From a virus: DNA of 44,481 nt. The notes beneath the pieces were generated by a model. It was not told the origin of the DNA. It was given only the letters and a program-made list of their open reading frames with translations, and searched no databases. The first letter of the stretch is position 1; the number at the start of each line of letters is the position of its first letter. The position numbers and the translations under genes are program-made. The stretch lies in IMG/VR virus record IMGVR_UViG_3300044987_002232, positions 1-44,481 of that record. The stretch is one strand, 5' to 3'. Shown in pieces: positions 6,610 to 14,793 of the stretch.

Positions 6610-6630
6610 TTATCGGATAGGTGCTATGGT
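6603..6630 (+). promoter_or_regulatory. Possible rightward structural promoter
   Basis: A weak match: TTCCAA (6603-6608), 16-nt spacer, then an extended -10, TGC-TATGGT (6622-6630). It precedes the first virion gene (6652) and overlaps an arm site. The -35 is poor, so this is tentative. The rest of 6310-6651 holds attP and shows no gene. Confidence 0.3.
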
Positions 6631-6651
6631 CCATTCTCAAAGCGAGGGACC

Positions 6652-7011
6652 ATGTGCGACCCCATTACATCAACGGTTGGAGTCACCGCGATAGGGGCGG
6701 GCATCAGTTCCATCGACAAGACGCGCCGCGACGCCAATAAGGCCGCTCGCGCCCAGGAGGACGCCGCTCGCGCCGCCCTCGAACAGCAGCAGAAGCAGAC
6801 CGACGCCATCAGCGCCGCCATGCAGCGCCCGACCGTCACCACCGAGGAACCGCTCAAGGCGGCATCCGACCGCGTTGACCAGGCCCGCGCATCCACCGAG
6901 CGCCAGCAGCTTCTCCGCCGTGGCGTTATGTCCACGTTCACCCGCTACCCCACCGCCAGCACCGCCGCGCCGAACCTCGCCGGCAAGGCGTCAACGCTCG
7001 GAGGCCGGTAG
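6652..7011 (+). CDS. Small virion-block protein, first structural gene
   Basis: A 119-residue, Ala/Gln/Arg-rich protein beginning MCDPITSTVGVTAIGAG, a short hydrophobic start followed by a long predicted helix (about 22-65, DKTRRDANKAARAQEDAARA) and a disordered tail. Such proteins sit just before the portal gene in related podoviruses. The opening resembles that of the internal virion protein at 22484, hinting at a shared membrane-active N-terminus. No function was recognised. An SD-like GAGGGA precedes the ATG, and the stop overlaps the portal GTG by one base. Confidence 0.7.
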   Translation: MCDPITSTVGVTAIGAGISSIDKTRRDANKAARAQEDAARAALEQQQKQTDAISAAMQRPTVTTEEPLKAASDRVDQARASTERQQLLRRGVMSTFTRYPTASTAAPNLAGKASTLGGR

Positions 7012-8732
7012 TGCCTAAGTTCTCATTCAAGGCCGACACCGCCGCGCTAAAGACTTGGCTCGAAAAGCGCAAGGCCAGTCTTGAGTCCGCCAGGACGCCA
7101 ATCGAATCCGTTTGGCTGGACGTGCGGAAACATTTCGAGCCCTATCTAGGAAAGTGCCTGCTCGAAGGCGATCCGAACCAACGGAACGCCGAACGCGAGG
7201 ACGAGAAAATCCTGAATACCGAGCCGCGCCTTTTGCTTCACCGCATGGGGGCTGGCCTTCAATCCGGCATCACCAACCAGGCCCGCCAGTGGTTCAAATT
7301 CTCCGTGCTCGACAAGCAGCTCGCTGAAGTGGCGACCGTCCGCGAATGGCTCGACAAGGCGACCGAATCCGTTCAGGCGACCATGAACCGCTCGAACGTC
7401 TACGCCGCGCTCGATCAGATTTACATGCACCTCGGCATGGGGACCGCGTGCGCCATTGCCGTTCCGGACCCCGAGACGCAGATTCACCTCCACATAATTG
7501 ACGAGGGCGCATACTGGATCGCCGAGAATCGCAGGGGCCGGGTCGAAACGCTTCTCCGCCGCATCGACATGACCGTCGGCAACCTAGTCGAAGAGTTCGG
7601 CGAGGGTTGGCTGCCCGACCAGATCAGCGAGCGGGTCAAGGCTGGCCGGCTGGAAGAACGGGTTATCGTCTGGAACCTCGTTTGCAGGAACGAGCCGAAG
7701 CGCTTCCCCGACATCGCCGCCGACCGCCTGTTCGCCTCAGTCTATTGGCTCGACGGCATGACCGACCCGAACAACGGAATAATCGCCATCCGCTCGTTTG
7801 GATACAACCCGATCATCGCGCCGCGCTGGTCCGTGTTCGGGTCCGCCTACGGTGTCGGCACGTGCATCCTGGGGCTGGCCGACGCAAAGCAGTTGCAGGC
7901 GCTCGAACTGGACAAGTTGAAGCTGGTCGCCGCCGAGGTCGATCCCGCCATGGTAGCCCCCGCCAGCATGAAGGGCGAGCCTGTCAACACTGGACCGGGC
8001 GGACTCACCTTTGAGCCGGACCAGGGCCTCGGCGGTCGCCAGAACGGCGGAGGAGTCCGCCGCCTGTTCGAGACGCGCCAGCAGTTGCAGGCCGTGCTGC
8101 TCGCCATCGAGGCCACCGAGAAGCGCCTCGGCAGGACGTTCTATTCTGACCTGTTCAGCATGATGCTCAATTTGAACATGGCCCCCAAGCAAATGACCGC
8201 CCGCGAGGTCAACGAGCTCAGCGCTGAGAAAGTCGCGCTACTCGGCCCCATCCTCACGCGCCTAAACACCGACCTGCTCGACCCGCTCGTGGACGCCGTG
8301 TTCGCGATCTGTTCCGAGAACGGAAGCCTGCCACCCCCGCCGCCGATTTTCGAGGGGGTCACGTTCAAGACCGAATACGTCAGCAGTCTGCACATCGAGC
8401 AGATGAGCGCGACCCGCATGTCCGGCATGTTCAAGCTCGTGGAGTTCGTCGGCGGCATCGCTCAGTTCAAGCCGGACATCATGGACAAGATTGACTTCGA
8501 TCAGATGGCCGATATCGCCGCGCAGTCATTCACCGAGCACGGCGTCGTTCGCGACGACAAGGACGTGACCGCCATCCGCCAGCAACGCGCCCAGACCGAA
8601 CAGCAGGCGCTTCGCGCCGAGCAAATTACCAAGGCCATACCCGCCACCGCCAAGGCCGCCCGCGACCTGTCGCAAGCCCCGCTTGGCACCGGGTCCGCCC
8701 TTGACGCCGTAGCCGCAGGAGCCATGCAGTGA
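7011..8732 (+). CDS. Portal (head-to-tail connector) protein
   Basis: A 573-residue protein of the T7 gp8-like/BPP-1-like connector family (Head-tail_con). Family-like segments are WLDVRKHFEPYLGKCL near the start, LLHRMGAGLQSGITNQARQWFKF, the GMGTACAIAVP strand, and FYSDLFSMMLNLNMAPKQMTAREV in the crown region. It forms the dodecameric ring at the packaging vertex through which the terminase at 34827-36332 loads DNA. Its length is normal for podoviral portals. Translation starts at GTG overlapping the upstream TAG. The next gene overlaps its end. Confidence 0.92.
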   Translation: MPKFSFKADTAALKTWLEKRKASLESARTPIESVWLDVRKHFEPYLGKCLLEGDPNQRNAEREDEKILNTEPRLLLHRMGAGLQSGITNQARQWFKFSVLDKQLAEVATVREWLDKATESVQATMNRSNVYAALDQIYMHLGMGTACAIAVPDPETQIHLHIIDEGAYWIAENRRGRVETLLRRIDMTVGNLVEEFGEGWLPDQISERVKAGRLEERVIVWNLVCRNEPKRFPDIAADRLFASVYWLDGMTDPNNGIIAIRSFGYNPIIAPRWSVFGSAYGVGTCILGLADAKQLQALELDKLKLVAAEVDPAMVAPASMKGEPVNTGPGGLTFEPDQGLGGRQNGGGVRRLFETRQQLQAVLLAIEATEKRLGRTFYSDLFSMMLNLNMAPKQMTAREVNELSAEKVALLGPILTRLNTDLLDPLVDAVFAICSENGSLPPPPPIFEGVTFKTEYVSSLHIEQMSATRMSGMFKLVEFVGGIAQFKPDIMDKIDFDQMADIAAQSFTEHGVVRDDKDVTAIRQQRAQTEQQALRAEQITKAIPATAKAARDLSQAPLGTGSALDAVAAGAMQ

Positions 8733-9067
8733 GCCACCTAAACGACATCGCAGCGAAGCACGCCGACGCCGACAACGCGCAGCTCGCCGCCGACGTGGCC
8801 GAGGTCATGAAGTCGCCAGCCGGTCGCCGCCTGTTCATGCGGATCATCGTCAAGGGCGGCATCTATCGCCAGTCGAGCGCGGCAGACGACCAAATCTATC
8901 TAGCCGGACGCCGCGACTTTGCCCTTGAAGCCCTGGCGCTCGCCAACCGCCACGCCATTGACGACGCGCTCAAGGCTCAGATCGAATCCAACGAGCAGGC
9001 CAAACACCGCGCCCGCGAATTGCAGTCCGCGCAGTCACTTGACCAGATCGAAAAAAGGAGCAAATAG
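8729..9067 (+). CDS. Bbp19-like phage structural protein
   Basis: A 112-residue protein starting at GTG that overlaps the portal TGA. The core SPAGRRLFMRIIVKGGIYRQS, AGRRDFALEALALA matches the Bbp19-like domain found between portal and scaffold genes in BPP-1-type podoviruses: a short RR-containing helix, a hydrophobic strand and an xGRR-x-F helix. Its role in head assembly is not established; position is the main argument. The C-terminal third is a charged helix ending DQIEKRSK. Confidence 0.75.
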   Translation: MSHLNDIAAKHADADNAQLAADVAEVMKSPAGRRLFMRIIVKGGIYRQSSAADDQIYLAGRRDFALEALALANRHAIDDALKAQIESNEQAKHRARELQSAQSLDQIEKRSK

Positions 9068-9069
9068 TC

Positions 9070-9810
9070 ATGGGCGAGGAACAGAAACAGGCAGCCGATA
9101 CGACCGCGAAAACGGAAGCCAAGACCGAGACGAGCGCGGCGGATCAGACCGCAAAAACCGACGCGACCGACACCGGCACCAAGACCACCGATCAGGCCAA
9201 GACGAGCGACGCGAAGGCCGAAAACTTTTTTGAAGCCAAGACGGACAAAGCCGACGCCGCGAAAACCGACACGGCGAAAGCCGATTCAAAGGCGGTCGAA
9301 ATCACCGAAGAGGCGATCGGCTCGTTCATCGGGCAAATCCCCGCGGTTGACATCGGCACCGGAGCAGACGGCAAGCCCATCCCGTTCGACCAAGCCGCCA
9401 TCAAGGCCATCGCCCCGGTCATGATGAAGCACGGCATTAAGGCGGACCAGGCCAAGGACATTATCACGGCCTACGCCGAGCACGCCAAGACGCAGGCCAC
9501 GGCGCAGACGCAGCAGGAGAACACGCTCGTCGCCGAGATTCAGGCCAAGACCAAGGCCGAACTCGGAGCCGATCTTCCCGCGTTCGTCGCCGACGCAGCC
9601 CGCGCCGGAAACGCCTTGTTCGGCCCGGAGCTCTGGGCGTTCTTCGTCAACATCCCGGCCATCAGCAACGACGTTCGGTTCATCAAGGCGCTGGCCGCCC
9701 AGGGCCGCGCCACCAAGACCGACGACGGAGCCGGGACAGGGGCAGGCGGCGGAGCGGCCAGCAAGGATTTCGCCGAAAGCTGGATCAAGTCCAGTAATCG
9801 ACAGGCGTAG
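9070..9810 (+). CDS. Capsid scaffolding protein
   Basis: A 246-residue protein. The first 75 residues are a low-complexity Thr/Lys/Ala/Asp region with repeated TAKT and TDKADAAKTD-like units. A helical domain follows (about 78-215, EEAIGSFIGQIPA to NDVRFIKALAAQG), ending in a Gly-rich linker and a short basic tail. This charged, helical, repetitive layout directly upstream of the major capsid gene is typical of podoviral scaffolds, which direct procapsid assembly and leave before DNA packaging. No protease domain was seen. Confidence 0.85.
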   Translation: MGEEQKQAADTTAKTEAKTETSAADQTAKTDATDTGTKTTDQAKTSDAKAENFFEAKTDKADAAKTDTAKADSKAVEITEEAIGSFIGQIPAVDIGTGADGKPIPFDQAAIKAIAPVMMKHGIKADQAKDIITAYAEHAKTQATAQTQQENTLVAEIQAKTKAELGADLPAFVADAARAGNALFGPELWAFFVNIPAISNDVRFIKALAAQGRATKTDDGAGTGAGGGAASKDFAESWIKSSNRQA

Positions 9811-9826
9811 GCGAGCGAGTGCTCGC
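9811..9826 (+). promoter_or_regulatory. Hairpin between scaffold and capsid genes
   Basis: Perfect GCGAGC-GAGT-GCTCGC stem-loop beginning directly after the scaffold stop codon. It has no U-tract, so it is more likely an mRNA stability or processing element than a terminator. Confidence 0.45.
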
Positions 9827-9860
9827 GCACGAAACACAGCCCTAAAAAAAGGAAACTAAA

Positions 9861-10886
9861 ATGGGCGTCAAAGGCAACACGGTACTGACCTATCGGGACC
9901 TGATGAGCGGGTTGAAGGGCGACAAGACCTTCGATCACGACATCGTGGAACTCATGGTCGAGCAGAATCCCATGCTCGACGACATCGTCATCTCGGAAGC
10001 GAATGACGGCACGAGCAACAAGACCACCATCCGCACCGGGCTCCCCTCGACCACGTGGACGCAGTTCTATCAGGGCGTCCAGGCGAGCAAGGGCTCAAAG
10101 CAGCAGATTCGCAACACGGCTGGCTCGCTCAAGACGAAAATCGAGATCGACGCCGACCTGTTCAACCAGGCCCCCGACAAGTCCGCCCTGCTGCTGGACG
10201 AGGTTTCGGCCCACTCGGACGCCATGATGAACGACATGGCCGACTGCCTCATCTACGGCAAGATCGCCAGCGAGCCGAAGAAGTTCAACGGCCTCATCAA
10301 CTTCTACGACACCCTTGGCGGCGTCACCTCGACCGACGACAAGGAGAGCAAGCACTATGTGTTCTCCGCGAAGTCGGCCACGCAGGCGAGCACCTCGGCA
10401 CTGCGGTCCATCTGGCTCGTCGGGTGGGGTCAGAAGTCCATTCGCGGATTCTACCCTCGCGGCAGCAAGGGCGGACTCAGCAAGGGCGAGTTCAAGAAGG
10501 TGGACGTGACCGACACCGAAGGCGGCACCTATGAGGCCATGCGCCAGTATCTCACCTGGCAGATGGGCCTCGACGTGCGCGACTACCGGTATGCCGGTCG
10601 CCTCGCGAACCTCCAGTCCGACGAAATGTTCGACACGACCGGCGTGCCGGAATACGTCGAGCTGCTGCGCCGGCTCATGTCCCGCGTCCACTCCAACGGC
10701 GTCCGCCAGGTGTGGTACATGGACAAGCTCACGTGGGAAGCGGTCGGCGTGTGGCTGGCCCGCAAGACCATGTCGAACGCCATCCAGTTCCGCGACATCC
10801 AGGAGCGCCCCAGCGAGACGCTGTTCGGCATCCCCGTCCGGATCTGTGACGCCCTGAACTCCAACGAAACGGAAGTCACGGCCTAA
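9861..10886 (+). CDS. Major capsid protein
   Basis: A 341-residue protein of the BPP-1/podoviral major-capsid type, which adopts the HK97 fold. It starts MGVKGNTVLTYRDL after a strong AAAGGAAA ribosome-binding site. Recognisable segments are DIVELMVEQNPMLDDI, GLPSTTWTQFYQGV, the KTKIEIDADL strand and VWYMDKLTWEAVGVWL near the C-terminus. Length and order (portal, Bbp19-like, scaffold, capsid, Bbp16-like) match BPP-1-like phages. Flanking hairpins and the good RBS fit high expression. Confidence 0.9.
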   Translation: MGVKGNTVLTYRDLMSGLKGDKTFDHDIVELMVEQNPMLDDIVISEANDGTSNKTTIRTGLPSTTWTQFYQGVQASKGSKQQIRNTAGSLKTKIEIDADLFNQAPDKSALLLDEVSAHSDAMMNDMADCLIYGKIASEPKKFNGLINFYDTLGGVTSTDDKESKHYVFSAKSATQASTSALRSIWLVGWGQKSIRGFYPRGSKGGLSKGEFKKVDVTDTEGGTYEAMRQYLTWQMGLDVRDYRYAGRLANLQSDEMFDTTGVPEYVELLRRLMSRVHSNGVRQVWYMDKLTWEAVGVWLARKTMSNAIQFRDIQERPSETLFGIPVRICDALNSNETEVTA

Positions 10887-10894
10887 CCCGCACC

Positions 10895-10914
10895 GGGGCG
10901 GGCCGACCCGCCCC
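10895..10914 (+). terminator. Hairpin after major capsid gene
   Basis: Perfect 8-bp stem GGGGCGGG / CCCGCCCC with a CCGA tetraloop, then AACTTTC. It is strong, but the tail is short. It may be a leaky terminator or a 3' mRNA stabiliser between the capsid and decoration genes. Confidence 0.5.
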
Positions 10915-10939
10915 AACTTTCACCGAAAGGAAATTGACC

Positions 10940-11350
10940 ATGCTGCTCAGCAAAGAAGATATGTTCTCCGAGGCCCAGGCCATCACCGGCACCGAGAACG
11001 CCGTCACCTACTCGACGAACGTTCTCGACTGGGGCGCTCACGGCAACGACATCGACAAGGAACTGCGCCTGTTCATCTTGAACACGCAGGCCGCTGTCGG
11101 CGCTGGCGCGTCCCTGACCATCGCGTTCGAAACGAGCGCGGACAACACCACGTTCACCACGCTCAAGTCCTACACGGCCATCGCCGTCGGCGGCTTGACC
11201 GTGGACACGTTCCTCGTCAAGAACGACGTGCTGCCCGACGGGCTCAAGCGGTACAACCGCCTGAGCTTCACCGTCACCGGCGCGGCGCTCTCGACCGTTC
11301 CGAAGCTGACCGCTGGCCTCATCCGCAACGACGGCCACGTTACCCGGTAA
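10940..11350 (+). CDS. Bbp16-like capsid cement/decoration protein
   Basis: A 136-residue beta-rich protein following AAAGGAAA. The motifs SEAQAITGTENAVTYSTNVLDWG, LRLFILNTQAAVGAGASLTIAFETS and RYNRLSFTVTGAALST match the Bbp16 family, which in BPP-1-like phages is the capsid-stabilising protein encoded after the major capsid gene. It probably coats the expanded head. The first in-frame ATG (10940) is used; a TTG six bases earlier is unlikely. Confidence 0.78.
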   Translation: MLLSKEDMFSEAQAITGTENAVTYSTNVLDWGAHGNDIDKELRLFILNTQAAVGAGASLTIAFETSADNTTFTTLKSYTAIAVGGLTVDTFLVKNDVLPDGLKRYNRLSFTVTGAALSTVPKLTAGLIRNDGHVTR

Positions 11351-11372
11351 CCCCCCCCCGCTCGCGCCTCGT

Positions 11373-11394
11373 CCGCCTGTCGCCATGCAGGCGG
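11373..11394 (+). promoter_or_regulatory. Hairpin after decoration gene
   Basis: CCGCCTG-TCGCCATG-CAGGCGG stem-loop in the gap between 11350 and 11424, with no U-tract. It is the third hairpin of the capsid interval. Confidence 0.4.
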
Positions 11395-11423
11395 GCGGGG
11401 CCGGGCTCTAAAAAAGGAGCATC

Positions 11424-11717
11424 ATGAAAGCCCTCTGCACGCACAAGTGTTTCTTCCGGGGCCGGTCGATCAAGCCCGGCGAAGTCATCGAAATCACCGA
11501 GGCCGAAGCCAAGACCGGCATCGTCGGCTCGTCGTTCGCCACCGAATTTGACCCCACCCAGGCCGCGCCCGTCAAGCCGGACAACGGGCTCACCGCCGAG
11601 AACCTGCGCCTTCGCCTCACGGAAATGGGGATCGCGTTCAAGGCCCGCGACGACAAGGCCACGCTCGAAAAGCTCTACACCGACGCGCTCGCCGCCAAGA
11701 CCGCAAAGCCGGAGTAA
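11424..11717 (+). CDS. Small structural-block protein with HeH/SAP-like C-terminus
   Basis: A 97-residue protein after an AAAAAGGAG site. The N-terminal half (MKALCTHKCFFRGRSIKPGEVIEI) looks like a small beta domain. The last 40 residues, LTAENLRLRLTEMGIAFKA, DDKATLEKLYTDAL, resemble the two-helix HeH/SAP fold used for DNA or protein contacts. It lies between the decoration and fibre genes, where head-tail or head-associated proteins are encoded. Function is not established. Confidence 0.6.
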   Translation: MKALCTHKCFFRGRSIKPGEVIEITEAEAKTGIVGSSFATEFDPTQAAPVKPDNGLTAENLRLRLTEMGIAFKARDDKATLEKLYTDALAAKTAKPE

Positions 11718-11723
11718 TCCGCC

Positions 11724-13004
11724 ATGTCGCTGCCGCTGACAGTCACCGTCAACACGACCAAGGCCACGCTCACCGCCGACCGCATCCTCGTACTCGGAAA
11801 CGGGTATGTCGTTTCGCTAGTCGGCGCGGCTGGCCTTGAACTCGTGCTGTCAGACTGTCACGGCAACGCCCTCGCGCAGACAGACGCCGGAATCCTCTCG
11901 CTCGCCACGCAGGCGCTCGTCGATGAGTTCGGCGACCATGCCGGATGCGCGTGCCAGAAGCCGTTCCACCTCTACGCCGTTGACAACGGGTCTATCGTCG
12001 CCTCGTCGCAGGTGTTCGTCAAGTGGGCTCCGCTCGACTTCGATGTAGCCGGCGAGTTCGTCCCGTTCACCGGTCCGCCCGGACCACCCGGACCCCAGGG
12101 ACCGGCAGGCCCCGAGGGACCTGAAGGCCCTAGCGGCGGACCCCCTGGACCGACCGGCAACACAGGCCCCACCGGGCCACGCGGACCCGTAGGCCCAGCA
12201 GGGGCAACCGGACCAGCCGGCCCAACCGGCGCGACGGGTGCCACCGGTGCCACCGGACCGACCGGTGCGACGGGACTGACCGGCCCCCAGGGCGCAACCG
12301 GCCCCATCGGGCCGCAGGGTGCCACTGGCCCCGCAGGTCCGACCGGTCCGCAGGGCATTCAGGGCGACCCCGGCGTCAACCTCGTGTGGCGCGGCGAGTG
12401 GGACGCTGAAACGACCTACTCGGCGGACGACCTCGTTTCCTATCTCGGCTCCGCCTACGCGGCAGTCACCCCGAACGTCGATACCGCGCCACTCGGCTCC
12501 GAGGACTGGGAATTGCTCGTCGCCAAGGGCGCACCCGGCGACGCCGGCCCGACCGGCTCCGCAGGGGCTACGGGGCCGCAGGGGGCCACAGGACCGACCG
12601 GGGCGACCGGACCCCAGGGCGAACAGGGGGAGCAGGGACCGACCGGCCCCCAGGGCGTCCAGGGACCGCAGGGCGACACCGGGGCGCAGGGGCCGACCGG
12701 CGCACAGGGCAACATTGGCGAGACGGGCGCAACCGGGCCGCAGGGCGACACCGGACCCGCAGGACCGCAAGGCGACCAGGGGCCACGCGGCTACCCCGGC
12801 GAGCAGGGCGCAACTGGTCCGGCTGGCCCAGCAGGTGCCGCAGGTGCCGCAGGCCCCCAAGGTCCGCAAGGCGAACAGGGTAACGTGAGTTCAATTCAGG
12901 TTGACCCCGCCATCACCATTCCCGCCACGTCCGACCCCATCGGGACAATCATCGAAGCCACGGTCGCTATGATGGAATCACTTCGCGCAAGGGGGCTCAT
13001 ATGA
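11724..13004 (+). CDS. Collagen-like tail fibre with carbohydrate-binding-like insert
   Basis: A 426-residue protein. The N-terminal domain (about 1-112, strand-rich, [19 protein letters not shown]) probably attaches to the virion. Two Gly-X-Y blocks follow (about 113-218 and 271-388), rich in GPT, GPQ and GAT triplets, giving a long trimeric rod. They flank a 50-residue module, [29 protein letters not shown], like the Trp/Tyr carbohydrate-binding modules inserted in phage fibres. A short C-terminal segment ends the protein. It is likely a host-recognition fibre, and the repetitive DNA is prone to copy-number change. It overlaps the next gene as ATGA. Confidence 0.85.
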   Translation: MSLPLTVTVNTTKATLTADRILVLGNGYVVSLVGAAGLELVLSDCHGNALAQTDAGILSLATQALVDEFGDHAGCACQKPFHLYAVDNGSIVASSQVFVKWAPLDFDVAGEFVPFTGPPGPPGPQGPAGPEGPEGPSGGPPGPTGNTGPTGPRGPVGPAGATGPAGPTGATGATGATGPTGATGLTGPQGATGPIGPQGATGPAGPTGPQGIQGDPGVNLVWRGEWDAETTYSADDLVSYLGSAYAAVTPNVDTAPLGSEDWELLVAKGAPGDAGPTGSAGATGPQGATGPTGATGPQGEQGEQGPTGPQGVQGPQGDTGAQGPTGAQGNIGETGATGPQGDTGPAGPQGDQGPRGYPGEQGATGPAGPAGAAGAAGPQGPQGEQGNVSSIQVDPAITIPATSDPIGTIIEATVAMMESLRARGLI

Positions 13005-14086
13005 AAAAGCTGGTCATCATTCTGCTGGCCATGGTTGCTGTCATCAGTCACGCCGAGGTGAAGCTCGGGGCGGCTACCACGAACACCACGCTGCTGACGC
13101 CTGAGGATATTGATGGGTTTATTTCGTCCGAAATTGACACGCTGGACGATGTTGTTCAACGCGGAAACGAAACAACGGGGTCCGTAAAAGCGAGAGGTGC
13201 CATTTTCGACGCGTCCAATTACAACGAAAATGTATACGGAGGCTCGATGGTGACGCTCGGGCTCAGGGTTAAGCATGGGGCCGATAATTTAGTGAGCGCC
13301 GATTACGCTCACGCCGAGGGGAGCAACACTATAGCCGGGGCATTGGCGGCTCATTCTGAAGGTGTTTCGACTGAAGCGTCAGGGGAAGGCAGTCACGTAG
13401 CCGGATGGGGGTCGATTGCGTCTGGAAAAGCCTCTCACGCTTCAGGCTTCAGCGCTATCTCTTCTAATGCCTCTTCCTTTGCGTGGCAGGGTGGTAGCGA
13501 TCCTGACGGAATGCACCCTGAAGGATATTACGGGAGTCACGGCCCCGGATCGTTCAACATCAATCCCGCTGGCGGGCTCGCCGGGTTCTGGATCGGGGAG
13601 CAAACCCTTGAATCCATTTTGGCCTCCTCGGTCGGGTCCGGCGCGTCCGCAGCCACCAACTACGCCGCATGGGTGGCCTCGACGGACTGGCGCGAGCTGC
13701 CCGTCTACACGTCCGGCGCGGCCTGCCTGCCCCTGTTCGCGCCCGTCCTGCTCAGCGGCTCGCCCTGGGGCGTGCTGTTCGGCACGTCGAACGTACAACA
13801 GCGCGTCCGCATGACGGCCACGGCCCCCGGCTCGGCCCTTGCGGCGACTCAGGCGGTCATCCGGGCGACGTGGTGGGCCAACAGCACCGCCGACGCGCTC
13901 GCCGTCTGGACGGGCTGGAATCAGGCTCAGACGAACACGCTCACGGCAGCGGCCACCGGCACCGTGCAGACCGCCGTGTGGACGAACGCCGCAGGGTCAG
14001 GCTCGATTTACGCCGACGTGCCTGTCACCGGCAACGGCACGAGCGGCTACACGGCTTTCCCGAGGTTGGAGGTCATATGGCGCTAA
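13001..14086 (+). CDS. Exported adhesin-like protein with YadA-head repeats
   Basis: A 361-residue protein starting with a Sec-type signal ([20 protein letters not shown]). Residues about 103-164 hold four exact 14-residue YadA/Hep_Hag head repeats ([56 protein letters not shown]) and a fifth start (SFAWQG). The C-terminal half is beta-rich ([26 protein letters not shown]). YadA-head repeats form trimeric left-handed rolls that bind surfaces. No membrane anchor is seen. It could be a receptor-binding protein with a hydrophobic start, or a lysogen-encoded secreted adhesin. Confidence 0.7.
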   Translation: MKKLVIILLAMVAVISHAEVKLGAATTNTTLLTPEDIDGFISSEIDTLDDVVQRGNETTGSVKARGAIFDASNYNENVYGGSMVTLGLRVKHGADNLVSADYAHAEGSNTIAGALAAHSEGVSTEASGEGSHVAGWGSIASGKASHASGFSAISSNASSFAWQGGSDPDGMHPEGYYGSHGPGSFNINPAGGLAGFWIGEQTLESILASSVGSGASAATNYAAWVASTDWRELPVYTSGAACLPLFAPVLLSGSPWGVLFGTSNVQQRVRMTATAPGSALAATQAVIRATWWANSTADALAVWTGWNQAQTNTLTAAATGTVQTAVWTNAAGSGSIYADVPVTGNGTSGYTAFPRLEVIWR

Positions 14087-14793
14087 TCCTGGCCCTCATC
14101 CTCATGGCGTCCGCCGTGTTCGCCTCAGCGCCCGTCCCGCGCATGGAGGTGAACGGGCGAGTCGGGTCCGTCGTCAACACCATCGACGGGCGGCTCGCGG
14201 GCTCGTCTGATTGGAAGGCTGTCGGCGGGATGATCTGTTCGACCGGCCAGTGGGCCGAGTTGTCGTTCATGCCGGGGATCGCCTGCCGGGTGGCGGGATT
14301 TGAGGTTGTTCTGCGGACGGATGCGGTCGGCGCTGTTAAGGTTCCAGTCGGGTTGTCGATTCCGAACCCCGATTACTCGATCACTGGTTCGAACTATCTC
14401 ACGGCGTCAGTGACGAACTGGTTTGAGGAGGTGTCTCCCGCGACTTTTGATGGGATGCACTTCACTGGAGTTGATCCGTCTGAAATTCACGCACGGTCTT
14501 TCACGAATGTCTGGACTCATTTCGTGTTCGCTTACGACGCCGGGGCCACATCTTGCCAGTGGCGCGTGTGGCGTAATGGTGAGTTGTCCGGAGTTCGCAC
14601 GTCGAATCGGAACACGGCTCGCGCGTGGAACCCTGACGGGTTGTGCCGGTTCTCGTTCTTCACCGGGTTTTCGAACCCGGCCAAGGTTCAGATTGCATAT
14701 TTCCGTCCGTTTATCGCCCTGCGCGAACTGCGGGACGATGATTTTTATCGTCTATGGGCCGAGTGGCAGGCCCGAAGGATTTACTACCCATGA
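14077..14793 (+). CDS. Putative exported beta-sandwich protein
   Basis: A 238-residue protein, ATG at 14077 overlapping the previous gene by 10 nt. It starts with a signal-like segment [18 protein letters not shown] before PVPRMEVNG. The mature part is rich in aromatic strands (WAELSFMPGIACRVAGFEVVL, WTHFVFAYDAGATSCQWRVW, VQIAYFRPFIALREL), resembling a concanavalin/LamG-type jelly roll. This would suit glycan binding, but it is fold-level inference. It is followed by an ATGA overlap into the lipoprotein gene. Confidence 0.6.
   Translation: MALILALILMASAVFASAPVPRMEVNGRVGSVVNTIDGRLAGSSDWKAVGGMICSTGQWAELSFMPGIACRVAGFEVVLRTDAVGAVKVPVGLSIPNPDYSITGSNYLTASVTNWFEEVSPATFDGMHFTGVDPSEIHARSFTNVWTHFVFAYDAGATSCQWRVWRNGELSGVRTSNRNTARAWNPDGLCRFSFFTGFSNPAKVQIAYFRPFIALRELRDDDFYRLWAEWQARRIYYP

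Noticed and set aside
7011-8732. A second portal or a relaxase
   Set aside because: The open frame matches the connector family throughout; the other long frames over it are shadows.
11850-12869. Leftward open frame of 339 residues, and a leftward collagen-like frame at 11972-12358
   Set aside because: Antisense readings of the collagen-like fibre gene, whose Gly-X-Y codons give long reverse open frames.
11724-14086. Diversity-generating retroelement variable region
   Set aside because: No reverse transcriptase or template repeat was found, and the gene lacks a C-type-lectin-like C-terminus.
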